A stretch of DNA of 64,000 nt, from the NCBI RefSeq assembly GCF_000757425.2, contig NZ_JPKR02000001.1, forward strand, positions 1 through 64,000. The letters are read 5' to 3'. The notes beneath the pieces were generated by a model. The model had not been told where the DNA came from. It did not search any database and was given only the letters and a program-made list of their open reading frames with translations. Source of the stretch: Tatumella morbirosei. GTDB lineage: Bacteria > Pseudomonadota > Gammaproteobacteria > Enterobacterales > Enterobacteriaceae. A program made the position numbers and the translations under genes. Shown here one piece after another: positions 19,123 through 28,103 of the stretch (positions are counted from its first letter, which is position 1; each line of letters starts with the position of its first letter).

Positions 19123-19220
19123 GGGTGACCGATCTCTCCTGAAAGCTACCCCCTGCCTGAGCTGGCTGCCGGGCCGGGGTGTTTTTGTTTGCTGGTTTTT
19201 TCGCTGAAAGTCGCTGAGTT

Positions 19221-19985
19221 ATGAATTACGCTGCCCTGGTTGAACCGCTGTTACAGTTTCTGCATTGCCGTACCCCGCAAGCCTGGATTGATGAAGCCAG
19301 CAAACCGGAAAATTTGCCGCTGCTGCTGACCGACCATCTGACCTGTGAACTCAAAGCCGCTCAGACGGCCGCCTGGTTAATTCGAAAATATGCAACGGAT
19401 AAACCAGGCGGGGAAGCGCTGAATCAGTGGCTGATACCTTATGAGAATTTTATTTACCGCGAACATCCGGACAGCGATTTTATTCAGGCTCATCGCAGTC
19501 TGGGCAAAAATATTCACCGTAAAGAAACCTTTCCCTGGTCGGATGAACTGATTGATAAGATGGTGCTGCTGATTAAGGAAGAGCTGCATCATTTTTATCA
19601 GGTCTGGGAGATTATGCAGGCCCGGGGAGTGGTCTACCGGAAGATCACCGCCAGCCGCTATGCCAAAGGGCTGTTGCGGGAGGTGACCACCCATGAACCC
19701 GATACGCTGGTGGATAAGCTGATTTGTGGCGCCTATATTGAGGCCCGTTCCTGTGAACGTTTTGCGGCACTGGCTCCCTGCCTGGATGCTGAACTGGCAA
19801 AGTTTTATCGTTCATTACTGCGTTCTGAAGCGCGCCATTATCAGGATTATCTTTCTCTGGCGCGTCAGATCTCGCCGTACGATATCACCGCCCGTATCCG
19901 GAAAATTGGAGAAACCGAAGCCGAGCTGATCACCTCTGCTGACCGGCAATTACGTTTCCATAGCGGACCGTTGGCAAAAATTTAA
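19221..19985 (+). CDS. miaE: tRNA 2-methylthio-N6-isopentenyl adenosine-37 hydroxylase MiaE
   Basis: Non-haem diiron monooxygenase that hydroxylates the isopentenyl side chain of ms2i6A37 in tRNA; oxygen dependent and linked in Salmonella to growth on dicarboxylates. Carboxylate/His iron-ligand pairs are visible as KEELHHFYQV and RSEARHYQDYLSLA in a four-helix bundle; 254 aa. Follows rraB as in Salmonella; E. coli K-12 lacks this gene. Confidence 0.94.
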   Translation: MNYAALVEPLLQFLHCRTPQAWIDEASKPENLPLLLTDHLTCELKAAQTAAWLIRKYATDKPGGEALNQWLIPYENFIYREHPDSDFIQAHRSLGKNIHRKETFPWSDELIDKMVLLIKEELHHFYQVWEIMQARGVVYRKITASRYAKGLLREVTTHEPDTLVDKLICGAYIEARSCERFAALAPCLDAELAKFYRSLLRSEARHYQDYLSLARQISPYDITARIRKIGETEAELITSADRQLRFHSGPLAKI

Positions 19986-20264
19986 AAGCTGATGATTCTT
20001 TTAGGTTTTTGTGGCTAACGTAAAAATTTACGGTCGTTAGTTTCATATTGTTGTTATTTTAAAAAATAAAATTCTGGTAGTTTGTCGTAATTCTTGTGTT
20101 TTTATCTGAATGTTTGTCAGTTTGTGACTGATAACCATTGTTATTCATTTATTTTGAATAAGATGAGCAATTTGTTCAGCTTTTGTCTTGTCGGTTACAG
20201 GCCTATGATTCGTTCCATCAAGGCAAACCGGCCTTCTGACAAATAAATGAATTAAGGTGAACTC

Positions 20265-20474
20265 ATGAAATCTATCAAAACTTTCGTCGCTGTTGCTGCT
20301 CTTTCCCTGGTGTCTTTCGGAAGCTTTGCACAAAGTATCACTGCCTGTGCGGATACTCTGGATGCCGCAGAAGCGCAGATCGCAGCTCAGGCCCATAAAG
20401 CGGGTGCTTCTTATAAAATCACCGAAGCTACCTATAAAAATGGCGTACATATGACTGCGGAACTGAGAAAATAA
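20265..20474 (+). CDS. Periplasmic DUF1471 (YhcN/BhsA/McbA-like) protein
   Basis: 69-aa exported stress-type protein of the family with BhsA, McbA and YhcN. Signal peptide MKSIKTFVAVAALSLVSFGSFA, cleaved before QSITAC; the mature part ends in the family signature KAGASYKITEATYKNGVHMTAEL. Preceded by AAGG and an AT-rich 280-bp spacer. A 3' relic of a second copy lies about 2 kb downstream at 22485-22541. Confidence 0.88.
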   Translation: MKSIKTFVAVAALSLVSFGSFAQSITACADTLDAAEAQIAAQAHKAGASYKITEATYKNGVHMTAELRK

Positions 20475-21042
20475 CTCCTGTCACTACAGCTCATCGTGGC
20501 TCCGGCCGCATGGGCTGTGATGGTCTGCCAGTATCCCACGTCTCCATCCTTCCATAGTAAGCCCATACTTTCGGCTAAACAGCGGTTTTTCATTAATGAC
20601 AAGCAGCACCGTGACTCCTGAGATACCTGTCTGTCGTAACGGAACCGGGCCCCTGTCGTTTACCGGCTAAACAGAGTGGCGATGTCGCGGTTGTTCTGGC
20701 GGTGACTGGCCAGCATTTACCGCTAAAGTGCAGTTAACCTCATCAGCAATCCCTCTTTGCGGGAAACTCCTCATTTTATTAACAGGCCAGAATCCGGAAA
20801 ATATCGCGGGCAGGGGAAGAATACTTCACGGCTGGTGAATCCTCTTACGAAGCCAGGAGAACACCATGAGTTTTATAAAAGGGGTTTGACGGCCAATAGT
20901 GTAAAAGACCACGATAACGAAATAACTTAATGTTTTAAAAGGAAAATGATCAACATCCAAATTGGACTTGTAAGTGGCGATTTATCACCTGATTTCGGGT
21001 AGACTTGCCTGTGATATTCTGGTTATTTTAAGGATAAAATCC
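20475..21042. other. Intergenic region with a truncated reading frame behind a strong ribosome site
   Basis: 568 bp. The only coding-like signal is AGGAG followed by an ATG at 20866 and a 7-codon frame MSFIKGV ending in TGA, which looks like the first codons of a lost gene. Otherwise nothing recognised. Confidence 0.4.
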
Positions 21043-21372
21043 ATGAAAGTGAGCGAAGAAACCCTGCTGGAGTCCGGCTTCAGTCATTCTGATCTCCAGA
21101 AAATTAAAAGCAATGTGGAAAATTTCGGGGGAACTCTTGATGAAGTGATTCAGGATTTAGCAAAACGATTTAATGTAGCTAAGTGGATAACTATTGTTGC
21201 TTTTGTCATCCTGATTTTTACATCTGTTTTATCTACAAAAAATAACACACTCTCTCTGGCTTTTTCGTTGATTGTAGGATTACCTTTTATCTGGTATTTG
21301 ACACCCGCTAAGCTTGCATTTAAAGCCTGGCGGTATAAACAATATTCTTCCGGGATTGAGGGCGATCAGTAA
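21043..21372 (+). CDS. Small two-helix membrane protein next to DUF4225 protein
   Basis: 109 aa, unidentified. Residues 1-45 are soluble and helical (SEETLLESGFSHSDLQKIKSNVENFGGTLDEVIQDLAKRFNV), then two membrane segments (about 47-64 and 70-88) and a short basic tail. The frame is open from 20974, but the ATG at 21043 has AAGGA 8 nt upstream. It converges on the DUF4225-like gene with a 53-bp overlap of coding ends. Could be an immunity-type partner; that is inference from layout only. Confidence 0.6.
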   Translation: MKVSEETLLESGFSHSDLQKIKSNVENFGGTLDEVIQDLAKRFNVAKWITIVAFVILIFTSVLSTKNNTLSLAFSLIVGLPFIWYLTPAKLAFKAWRYKQYSSGIEGDQ

Positions 21373-22165
21373 TTGTCATCAGATCAAAAATAACTTTAGC
21401 CTTTACGCCGTATCCAACAATTTTCATGGTTAGTTTTGGTCGGCTTAACATACTGACTTTCCTGTAATAATCGACTGGGATATAGCGAAATAGTCTCCAT
21501 GTTCCTTGCTTTCTTATTAAACCAAAAATGCTGTAAGCATTAGCAACAAGTGAGATTGATTTATACAAGCCTAATCCACTTTTAGAACTAAACCCCATAA
21601 ATTCAGCCGTAGACATAGCTGCATTAGCAGCAAACCCTTCAGATGTAGAATCATGAAGTACCTGATGGCTAAATTCTTTGCTTAGCCCATTGAATCCATC
21701 CACAACGAGTATTGCTCCAGCCAGTACACCTAATGGATTAGCGCTGGCAAGTAGCGTTGTTCCTAAAGCTATCTCTGTTCCCGAAAGCACCACATTCACA
21801 GCAGAAATTACATACCCAACGATTTTATTATTTTCCCGGACGAACTCCACTTTGGCATAAAGTTTCGCCGCTTTCGTGCGCAGCATTCGACCCTGTACTT
21901 CAAGATTTTCGGTCTCTGCCCTGAGTTTTTTTACACAGGCCATGCATTCTTGATCTGATTTTGCGCGCCGGACTGCAGCAAACTGCTGCTCAACAACCTC
22001 TTTTATTTCCTGCACAAACTTCATCCGGGTCAGACTATCCCGAAGATGGAAGGAGGACAGCGTATTCGCTGTATTAATCAGCTTTCTGGCCTCAAGATTA
22101 ACCATTGTTTCTGCCCAGTTTTTATTCCTGCCTGAGCGCATCATATCAGATAATGCAGCATCCAT
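21320..22165 (-). CDS. DUF4225-like protein with central hydrophobic helices
   Basis: 281 aa; the sequence reads like the enterobacterial DUF4225 family, from memory. An N-terminal helical part carries a CMACVKK pair of cysteines, then a Gly/Ala-rich hydrophobic stretch (about residues 115-165, VGYVISAVNVVLSGTEIALG then LASANPLGVLAGAILVVDGF) and a basic C-terminal part. No known enzymatic motif. The ATG has GGGAG 8 nt upstream. It lies 18 bp downstream of a truncated resolvase on the same strand, so it arrived with a mobile element. Function unknown; hydrophobic glycine-rich helices would fit a membrane-acting effector. Confidence 0.6.
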   Translation of the reverse strand: MDAALSDMMRSGRNKNWAETMVNLEARKLINTANTLSSFHLRDSLTRMKFVQEIKEVVEQQFAAVRRAKSDQECMACVKKLRAETENLEVQGRMLRTKAAKLYAKVEFVRENNKIVGYVISAVNVVLSGTEIALGTTLLASANPLGVLAGAILVVDGFNGLSKEFSHQVLHDSTSEGFAANAAMSTAEFMGFSSKSGLGLYKSISLVANAYSIFGLIRKQGTWRLFRYIPVDYYRKVSMLSRPKLTMKIVGYGVKAKVIFDLMTITDRPQSRKNIVYTARL

Positions 22166-22183
22166 TTTTGTTCTCCCTGTATA

Positions 22184-22501
22184 TTATATCGCCGATAATA
22201 CTCCTTTGTTTTCAGCTGTAAACAACCGTCGTTTTAGTCTGAAATAAGTGGATCTCGATATGCCTGTTTTCTCCGATACGGCCTTAAATGAAACGCCCTG
22301 CCGAATAAGAGTCAGAGCCGAAGCTGTCGCCGGATGGGGCTTCCTGCCGAACCGAACACCAGAGGCCATTGCAGAAACCCGTCCTTCATTGGTTCGTTCC
22401 AGAATGCGCTCACGCCCGGCTTCTGCCACAGCAGCCAGGATCTGAATGACCATCTTCCCGAGCGTGCCTTCGGTACTGAGACCATTCACCGAAGCGACCA
22501 T
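22184..22501 (-). pseudogene. 5'-truncated serine resolvase/invertase
   Basis: Only the last ~100 residues of a Tn3-resolvase/Pin-type serine recombinase: GLSTEGTLGKMVIQILAAVAEAGRERILERTNEGR (start of the long E helix) and a C-terminal HTH (GRKPHPATASALTLIRQGVSFKAVSEKTGISRSTYFRLKRRL). The catalytic N-terminal half with the nucleophilic Ser is missing. The first codons of the open frame (MVASVN) coincide with the complement of a DUF1471 gene relic, so the element broke off there. Confidence 0.82.
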
Positions 22502-22541
22502 GAATAACGAAGTGCATATGACGGCGGAGCTGAATCAATAA
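22485..22541 (+). pseudogene. 3' relic of a second DUF1471 gene
   Basis: Reads in frame TEATMNNEVHMTAELNQ-stop, matching the end of the complete copy at 20265-20474 (TEATYKNGVHMTAELRK-stop). Its upstream part is replaced by the truncated resolvase. Confidence 0.75.
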
Positions 22542-22630
22542 ACCGTTTTCGCAAAGAAAAACAGGCCTCTGAAGTGAAGAGACCTGTGACAAGGAAGGTA
22601 CCTTAACGACCGGAGGTTTAGCAGTAAAGC

Positions 22631-23650
22631 TTAGCGTACGGTCTGACCACTCAGCGCTACCTGTGGGCGATCCAGTCCGTAAACTGACCAGTGCACCACA
22701 TTATCACCGATATGGAAGAAAGCCGTTGCCAGGGTATTTTCCTGGTCCGGATCATCTTCTGCCAGCCGGTAGACCGGCAGTTCACCCACATCATCAGACA
22801 GGATCGACAGAACCTGTACCGCGGACAGATTTGTAGCCTCTGCTAACTGTCGGTCGATGGTCTGTTGCCGCGCCCCGGAGCTGTCGGTGATGACCTGACG
22901 GGTCTCCTGCTGTTGCGGATGAATAAGATGATTGGCATGACCGCGGTAACCCGCCATTTCGATAACACTGCTGCCGGTGCCGGTAGCTTCCACGCTGAAT
23001 ATTCGGTGATCGCCCGCCTGGCCCAGCGTATGGTGAAATGCGCCGGCGCGTGGCGACTGGCTGAGTATAGCGACCGCATCATCCAGCCGTTCGGCGTTCA
23101 GTGATGCTCTGGCCAACACCTGGCGGGGAAGCCCTGCCGGACGTTCCACGGCACGAATGTTATTGACCGCATTCACGATGCCATACTGATTGACAGCAAA
23201 GGTATGGCCGCAAATCGAACCCGGATAAGCAAAGCTGGTAAAAGCGGTACCTTGCTGCGGGAAAATTTCGGCAATAAAGCAATCATCACGAAGTTGGGGA
23301 AAACCATCTTCGTTATGAGCAATAAAGCCCTGACCAGCGCTGTCGCGACCGGCCAGGGTGGTACAACCATCCGAGGTCGAACGCACCAGGTCTCCCCGGC
23401 AGTTCCAGGCAAAAACTTCCTCTGGCGAGGCTTCCAGACCATAGGCCAGCCCCTGTAATTCCTGCCAGATCAGCGGGTAATCACGTTGTACCGCCAGAGC
23501 CATGGACTGCGCCTCTGGCGAGTTTTTCAGGCGGATTACCGTCTGCCACAACGCAGTCTGCGTCAGTTTCTGATGCCATGCCGCTCGTCCGGTGATACCG
23601 AGTTGTTCGCCGATGGCAAAGGCATGACCCCGGAGGGTGAGTTTTTTCAT
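22631..23650 (-). CDS. C45 family autoproteolytic acyltransferase/hydrolase
   Basis: 339-aa Ntn-hydrolase related to penicillin acyltransferase (acyl-CoA:6-aminopenicillanate acyltransferase). The expected autoprocessing Gly-Cys is G95-C96 in STSDGCTTLAGRDSAGQGFIAHNEDG, and the following NED segment, YPGSICGHTFAVNQYGIVNAVNN and HHTLGQAGDHRIFSVE match the family. Such enzymes cut or form amide bonds to amines or amino acids. Fourth gene of the glnH-glnP-glnQ-like operon (21-bp gap to the ATPase), so it likely works on the imported compound. No signal peptide: cytoplasmic. Substrate unknown. Confidence 0.85.
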   Translation of the reverse strand: MKKLTLRGHAFAIGEQLGITGRAAWHQKLTQTALWQTVIRLKNSPEAQSMALAVQRDYPLIWQELQGLAYGLEASPEEVFAWNCRGDLVRSTSDGCTTLAGRDSAGQGFIAHNEDGFPQLRDDCFIAEIFPQQGTAFTSFAYPGSICGHTFAVNQYGIVNAVNNIRAVERPAGLPRQVLARASLNAERLDDAVAILSQSPRAGAFHHTLGQAGDHRIFSVEATGTGSSVIEMAGYRGHANHLIHPQQQETRQVITDSSGARQQTIDRQLAEATNLSAVQVLSILSDDVGELPVYRLAEDDPDQENTLATAFFHIGDNVVHWSVYGLDRPQVALSGQTVR

Positions 23651-23671
23651 AAAATGTACGTCAGTTCTCTG

Positions 23672-24403
23672 TCAGGACACGTGCTGCAGGAATTCCTGCA
23701 AACGGGCACAACCATTACCGCCTTCAATCAGCTCAACCGGTGAACCATCTTCGGCAATGGTTCCGCCATCGATAAAGATTAGACGGGAAGCCACATCACG
23801 GGCAAAACCAATTTCATGAGTCACAATTACCATGGTCATACCTTCCTCCGCCAGTGACCGCATAACCTGCAGTACTTCATGACGCAGTTCCGGGTCCAGG
23901 GCTGAGGTTGGCTCATCAAACAGCATCATTTGCGGTTTTACCGCCAGTGCCCGGGCAATCGCCACACGTTGTTGCTGACCGCCTGACAGTTCAGAAGGGT
24001 AATGGTCAGCACGGGCCGCCAGGCCCACCCGCGTCAGCAGCTCCATGGCCTGCTTGCGGGCTTCGTCTTTACTGGTATGACGCACCTTGATAGGTCCGAA
24101 CATCACGTTTTCCAGCGCAGTCAGATGCGGGAACAGGTGAAACTGCTGAAACACCATGCCTGCTTCACGGCGAATATCACGCTCATTAACATGGGGATCG
24201 GTCAGATGCATACCGGCTACCATCAGGTTCCCGGAAGAGATTTCTTCCAGTTTGTTAATGCAACGCAGCAGCGTCGATTTTCCTGACCCGGAAGGCCCGA
24301 TGATCACCACAACTTCACCGGCATCAATTTTCAGATTGATATCGTGCAGCACCTGCGTTGAGCCAAAATTTTTCGAGACATTTTGAAATTCAACCATACT
24401 CAT
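23672..24403 (-). CDS. GlnQ-like amino acid ABC transporter ATPase
   Basis: 243-aa ATPase of the polar-amino-acid family: Walker [11 protein letters not shown]-loop [12 protein letters not shown], signature [15 protein letters not shown], Walker [13 protein letters not shown], switch VTHE. Very close to E. coli GlnQ. The open frame starts at 24490, but the ATG at 24403 overlaps the permease stop as ATGA, the usual coupling. Third gene of the operon. Confidence 0.92.
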   Translation of the reverse strand: MSMVEFQNVSKNFGSTQVLHDINLKIDAGEVVVIIGPSGSGKSTLLRCINKLEEISSGNLMVAGMHLTDPHVNERDIRREAGMVFQQFHLFPHLTALENVMFGPIKVRHTSKDEARKQAMELLTRVGLAARADHYPSELSGGQQQRVAIARALAVKPQMMLFDEPTSALDPELRHEVLQVMRSLAEEGMTMVIVTHEIGFARDVASRLIFIDGGTIAEDGSPVELIEGGNGCARLQEFLQHVS

Positions 24404-25056
24404 AAGATATGCATCCTTTTTTCCAGAGTTTTTAGCAGGAAGCTCAGACACAGAGTAACAATCAGGTAAAGTGCTGCAACTGCGGTCCATACTTCAAGTG
24501 CACGGAAGTTACCGGCAATAATTTCCTGGCCCTGACGGGTCAGTTCGGCAACCCCAATCACGATAAATAATGAGGTATCTTTAATACTAATGATCCACTG
24601 GTTACCCAGCGCCGGGATCATGCGGCGTAACGCCAGCGGCATGATGATGTACCACAGTGTCTCGCGGGAAGAGAGCCCCATCGCCAGACCGGCTTCACGG
24701 AAGCCTTTATTGATAGACAATAGTGCTCCGCGGGTAATTTCGGCAATATAGGCCCCGGAGTTAATCATAATGGTGACAACGGCCGCAGTAATTGGCTCAA
24801 TATGCACCGGCAGAGCTAACGGCAGGGCGAAGTAGATAAACATCACCTGAACCATAATCGGTGTTCCGCGGATAAGTTCTACAAAAATCAAAGAGATGGT
24901 TTTTGATATCCTGCCCCCTAATGCACGGCTGACACCGGCCACCAGGCCAATGACAAATCCTCCAATTAAGCCGATGACTGAGATAAACAGGGTGAGCTTC
25001 AGCCCCTGCAACAGAATTGGCACGGCTTGCCAGACATAACTGATATCAAAATTCAT
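24400..25056 (-). CDS. GlnP-like amino acid ABC transporter permease
   Basis: 218-aa permease of the His/Glu/Gln/Arg type with the EAA loop [44 protein letters not shown] and long identity with E. coli GlnP ([51 protein letters not shown]). The ATG at 25056 gives the GlnP-like start [10 protein letters not shown] hairpin separates it from the binding-protein gene upstream. Confidence 0.93.
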   Translation of the reverse strand: MNFDISYVWQAVPILLQGLKLTLFISVIGLIGGFVIGLVAGVSRALGGRISKTISLIFVELIRGTPIMVQVMFIYFALPLALPVHIEPITAAVVTIMINSGAYIAEITRGALLSINKGFREAGLAMGLSSRETLWYIIMPLALRRMIPALGNQWIISIKDTSLFIVIGVAELTRQGQEIIAGNFRALEVWTAVAALYLIVTLCLSFLLKTLEKRMHIL

Positions 25057-25086
25057 AATGGTTATCCGCACGGTCAAAGAGAAAAG

Positions 25087-25105
25087 GGGCCAGCAGGGCT
25101 GGCCC
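25087..25105 (-). terminator. Partial terminator between glnH-like and glnP-like genes
   Basis: Perfect 8-bp hairpin GGGCCAGC/GCTGGCCC followed on the minus strand by the T-rich CTTTTCTCTTT. Probably lowers transport-membrane-gene expression relative to the periplasmic binding protein. Confidence 0.6.
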
Positions 25106-25116
25106 AAAACGACAAC

Positions 25117-25869
25117 TTATTTAGGTTCTTTGTCGAACCATTTCAGGTAAATCTTGTTATAGGTGCCGTCAGCACGTAACGCTTTCAGAGCTTCGTTAAC
25201 ACGTTTGGTGTAAGGGCTGTTTTTCTGCAGAGCGAAACCGTACTGTTGTGGCAGAACGCTGTCGTTCTCGCCGGTGGCTTTAATTTTGCCGTCACCCGCA
25301 GTTTTCACGTAGTACAGCACGTTAGGCGAGTCGTGAACTACGGCATCGATATTTCCGGCCTGCAGATCCAGGTAGGCGTTATCAATGTTCGGGAATTCAA
25401 CATAGTCTGCTTTCACATGAGCTTTCATGTAGGTTGCTGCGGCAGTACCCTGTTTCAGACCGACTTTCTTACCTGCCAGGTCGCTGAATTTATTGATACC
25501 GGTCGCTGAACTTTTGACTGCCATCAGCAGGTCCGCATTGTAGTACGGGTCGCTGAAATCAACGGCCTGGGCACGTACCGGAGTAATAGTAATACCCGCC
25601 ATTGCCACATCGATATTACGCGATTGCAGGCCTGGGATTAGACCACCGAAATCCATTGGCTGCAGTGTATATTCCACGCCCATTTTTTTGGCGATGGCAT
25701 TCCACAGGTCAATATCAAAACCGACGTATTTGTCCCCTTGTTTAAATTCAAAAGGAACAAATGCGGTATCGACACCGACGGTCAGCTTGTCTTGTGCCAT
25801 AGCACTAAAACTGAACGCACTTGCCAGTAAAGCCAGTGAGATACCAACAGTATTAATTGTTTTCAGCAT
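25117..25869 (-). CDS. GlnH-like periplasmic amino-acid-binding protein
   Basis: 250 aa, with a signal peptide cleaved after SFSAMA, and a type II periplasmic binding fold (SBP_bac_3). Closely resembles E. coli GlnH: DTAFVPFEFKQGDKYVGFDIDLW, GITITPVRAQAVDFSDPYYN, FPNIDNAYLDL, and the last residues YNKIYLKWFDKEPK. First gene of a glnH-glnP-glnQ-C45 hydrolase operon under a sigma-54/NtrC control region. It is not in the E. coli glnHPQ neighbourhood, so it may be a paralog with a different ligand. Confidence 0.9.
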   Translation of the reverse strand: MLKTINTVGISLALLASAFSFSAMAQDKLTVGVDTAFVPFEFKQGDKYVGFDIDLWNAIAKKMGVEYTLQPMDFGGLIPGLQSRNIDVAMAGITITPVRAQAVDFSDPYYNADLLMAVKSSATGINKFSDLAGKKVGLKQGTAAATYMKAHVKADYVEFPNIDNAYLDLQAGNIDAVVHDSPNVLYYVKTAGDGKIKATGENDSVLPQQYGFALQKNSPYTKRVNEALKALRADGTYNKIYLKWFDKEPK

Positions 25870-25916
25870 AACGAATCCTTTTTATAAGATCGGATGTGTG
25901 TAGTCGTATTCTAAAA

Positions 25917-25932
25917 AGCAATAACTATGCCA
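25917..25932 (-). promoter_or_regulatory. Sigma-54 promoter of the glnHPQ-like operon
   Basis: On the minus strand TGGCATAGTTATTGCT fits the sigma-54 consensus TGGCAcR-N4-TTGCw, with GG and GC exactly 12 nt apart (-24/-12). It lies about 48 nt before the start codon of the binding-protein gene. Confidence 0.85.
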
Positions 25933-26076
25933 GAAGTTGTAATAAATTATTTTCAACTAAAAATAAGTTAACTCACTGATTTAAAAAAGATAATCATGTT
26001 ATCTGGCTGTTAATGCTTAACAGAAACATAAAACGGCGGGTAATCAGATTTTCTTATAGCACACCGGATATGGGGC

Positions 26077-26124
26077 GCACTTATTTGGTGCTCCATTTTG
26101 GTACCCGGAGCACTTTTTTGGTGC
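26077..26124 (-). promoter_or_regulatory. Two NtrC enhancer sites
   Basis: GCACTTATTTGGTGC (26077-26091) and GCACTTTTTTGGTGC (26110-26124) both match the NtrC site GCAC-N7-like palindrome (GCACTATATTGGTGC in glnA). Centres are 33 bp apart, about three helical turns, and lie some 150-200 bp upstream of the sigma-54 promoter, typical of nitrogen-starvation enhancers. Confidence 0.87.
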
Positions 26125-26141
26125 GAAATATCGGCTGGGAA

Positions 26142-26699
26142 TCAAAAATCTTCCGGCGGGGAGTGTGGTGGAGTGCGGGCGACATTCATCATCATGGCCA
26201 GCAAGGCGTAATAACCATTAATCCCGGTTAAATCGATCACTGCGGTTTCACCAAACTGGCGGATAACCTGTTGCCATATCTCGTCACTGACCTGCTTTTG
26301 CTGGTGCAGTTGCTGGCAGAAATAATAAACCAGCCATTCGTCCTGTTTTAGCGAATTTTCCTGCGGTTGTTGCTGCTGGCGAATCGCAAGAATTGCCTGT
26401 TCTGAAATACCTTGCTGACGGGCAATGGGCGCATGGATTTCCCATTCCACTGGCTGGTTCCAGTAACGGGCGGTCAGAAGAATGGCCAGTTCTGACAGAC
26501 GAAGACCTATTGCACTGCGGTAGCGCAGATATTCGCCCATTCGCTGAGCATGTGACATCAGCTCAGGGCTGCGGAGCAGAACCTGAAAAGGGGGTAATAA
26601 CCCGCCGCGTGGCCCCTTAATTACCTCTTCGGCCAGCACCCGTTGCTCCTCACTCCACTGTTCCTGTGAGAGTGGCGGTAAACGGTTATTGTCGGTCAT
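26142..26699 (-). CDS. Carboxymuconolactone decarboxylase-family protein
   Basis: 185-aa AhpD/CMD-fold protein. The region RYRSAIGLRLSELAILLTARYWNQPVEWEIHAPIARQQGIS matches the CMD core, but the CxxC redox pair of AhpD is absent, so decarboxylase- or lyase-like rather than disulfide chemistry is expected. It begins 3 bp after the aminotransferase stop, so the two are coupled. Its 3' end lies next to the NtrC sites of the glnH-like operon. Confidence 0.82.
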   Translation of the reverse strand: MTDNNRLPPLSQEQWSEEQRVLAEEVIKGPRGGLLPPFQVLLRSPELMSHAQRMGEYLRYRSAIGLRLSELAILLTARYWNQPVEWEIHAPIARQQGISEQAILAIRQQQQPQENSLKQDEWLVYYFCQQLHQQKQVSDEIWQQVIRQFGETAVIDLTGINGYYALLAMMMNVARTPPHSPPEDF

Positions 26700-26702
26700 G
26701 AA

Positions 26703-28040
26703 TCAGACTCCTGCTGCCCGATGGGTTTCCTGCTGTATCACCTGCTTCAGGGTCTCCACCACAAAATCCAGCTGCTGTTCTGTCACGATAAATGGGGGAG
26801 CGATCAGGATATGATCTCCCTGCTGACCATCGATAGTGCCGCCCATAGGGTAGACCATCAGTCCTTTTTCCAGACAAGCACGTTTAATTGACGCGTGCAG
26901 TTTCAGGGCCGGATCAAAAGCGGCCTTAGTCTGCTTATCTCTGACCAGTTCAACACCGGCAAACAGTCCGCGTCCGCGGGTGTTACCGACAAATTCCAGT
27001 CCGGCTAACTCTTTTTCTAATTTTTGGAGTAAATAATTTCCCTGCTGTTGCACCTGACTTAACAAATTGTCCCGCTCTATTACCTGCTGTACCGCCAGCG
27101 CAGCCGCGGCCGCAGTAGGGTGACAGATGTAGGTATGACCGTGCTGGAATAAGCCGCTGCCGCGCCGAAGCGGCTCGATGACTTTATCGCTGACCAATAC
27201 GGCACCAATCGGCTGATAACCGCCGCCCAGGCCTTTAGCAATGGTCACGATATCCGGAACCACATCATCCTGCTCAAAGGAGTGAAGCGTTCCGGTACGA
27301 CCCATTCCACACATCACTTCATCAGCGATGTACAACAGGCCATATTGGTCACACAGTTTCCTGACTCCGGAAAAATAACCCCGGGTCGGAGGTACGGCAC
27401 CGGTAGTGGCTCCGCTAACGGTTTCGGCGACAAAACCGATAATTTTATCCGCACCGGTTTCCAGAATGGTCTGCTCGAGTTCGTTCAGCAACCGCTGCGT
27501 ATATTGTTGTTCTGTTTCATCCGGGCGCTGATCACGGTAAGCATTACAGGCAGATACCCGTGCGACATCCATCAGCAATGGCGCAAATTGTTTACGGCGC
27601 CATTCGTTCCCCCCGACCGCCAGTGCACCCAGGGTATTGCCGTGATAGCTCTGACGACGGCCAATAAAGGTGGTTTTCTGTGGCTGTCCGGTTTCCACGC
27701 AGTACTGACGCGCCAGCTTCAGGGCTGTTTCTACCGCTTCTGACCCCCCGGAGACAAAATAGACCGAATTTAGGGAACCAGGGGCGGTCCGCACCAGTTG
27801 ATCCGCCAGGCTCTCTGCGGCTTCGCTGGTAAAGAACCCGGTATGCGCATAAGCCAGGGTATCAATCTGGCGATGCATAGCCGCCAGAATATCCGGGTGA
27901 GCATGGCCCAGGCAGGAGACAGCAGCACCGCCACTGGCATCCAGATAACGTTTTCCGGAAATATCGGTGATATAAGCACCTTGCGCCGCAACGGCAACCG
28001 GTGGGGTAAAACTCAGACTGCGGTGAATAATATGGCTCAT
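26703..28040 (-). CDS. Class III PLP-dependent aminotransferase
   Basis: 445-aa fold-type-I transaminase of the omega-amino-acid/4-aminobutyrate type. PLP features: YFVSGGSEAVETALKLARQY (phosphate loop), DEVMCGMGRTG and TIAKGLGGGYQPIGAV with the Schiff-base lysine in IAKG, then QHGHTYICHPTAAAAAL. Members move amino groups from diamines, beta- or omega-amino acids. Cotranscribed with the CMD-family gene and preceded by an RpiR regulator gene; substrate not deducible. Confidence 0.88.
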   Translation of the reverse strand: MSHIIHRSLSFTPPVAVAAQGAYITDISGKRYLDASGGAAVSCLGHAHPDILAAMHRQIDTLAYAHTGFFTSEAAESLADQLVRTAPGSLNSVYFVSGGSEAVETALKLARQYCVETGQPQKTTFIGRRQSYHGNTLGALAVGGNEWRRKQFAPLLMDVARVSACNAYRDQRPDETEQQYTQRLLNELEQTILETGADKIIGFVAETVSGATTGAVPPTRGYFSGVRKLCDQYGLLYIADEVMCGMGRTGTLHSFEQDDVVPDIVTIAKGLGGGYQPIGAVLVSDKVIEPLRRGSGLFQHGHTYICHPTAAAAALAVQQVIERDNLLSQVQQQGNYLLQKLEKELAGLEFVGNTRGRGLFAGVELVRDKQTKAAFDPALKLHASIKRACLEKGLMVYPMGGTIDGQQGDHILIAPPFIVTEQQLDFVVETLKQVIQQETHRAAGV

Positions 28041-28103
28041 GATAATCCCGACACTGAGGTAGCAGGGGAAAACCCCCGATAAAGGCTATATTCTCAGATT
28101 CAA

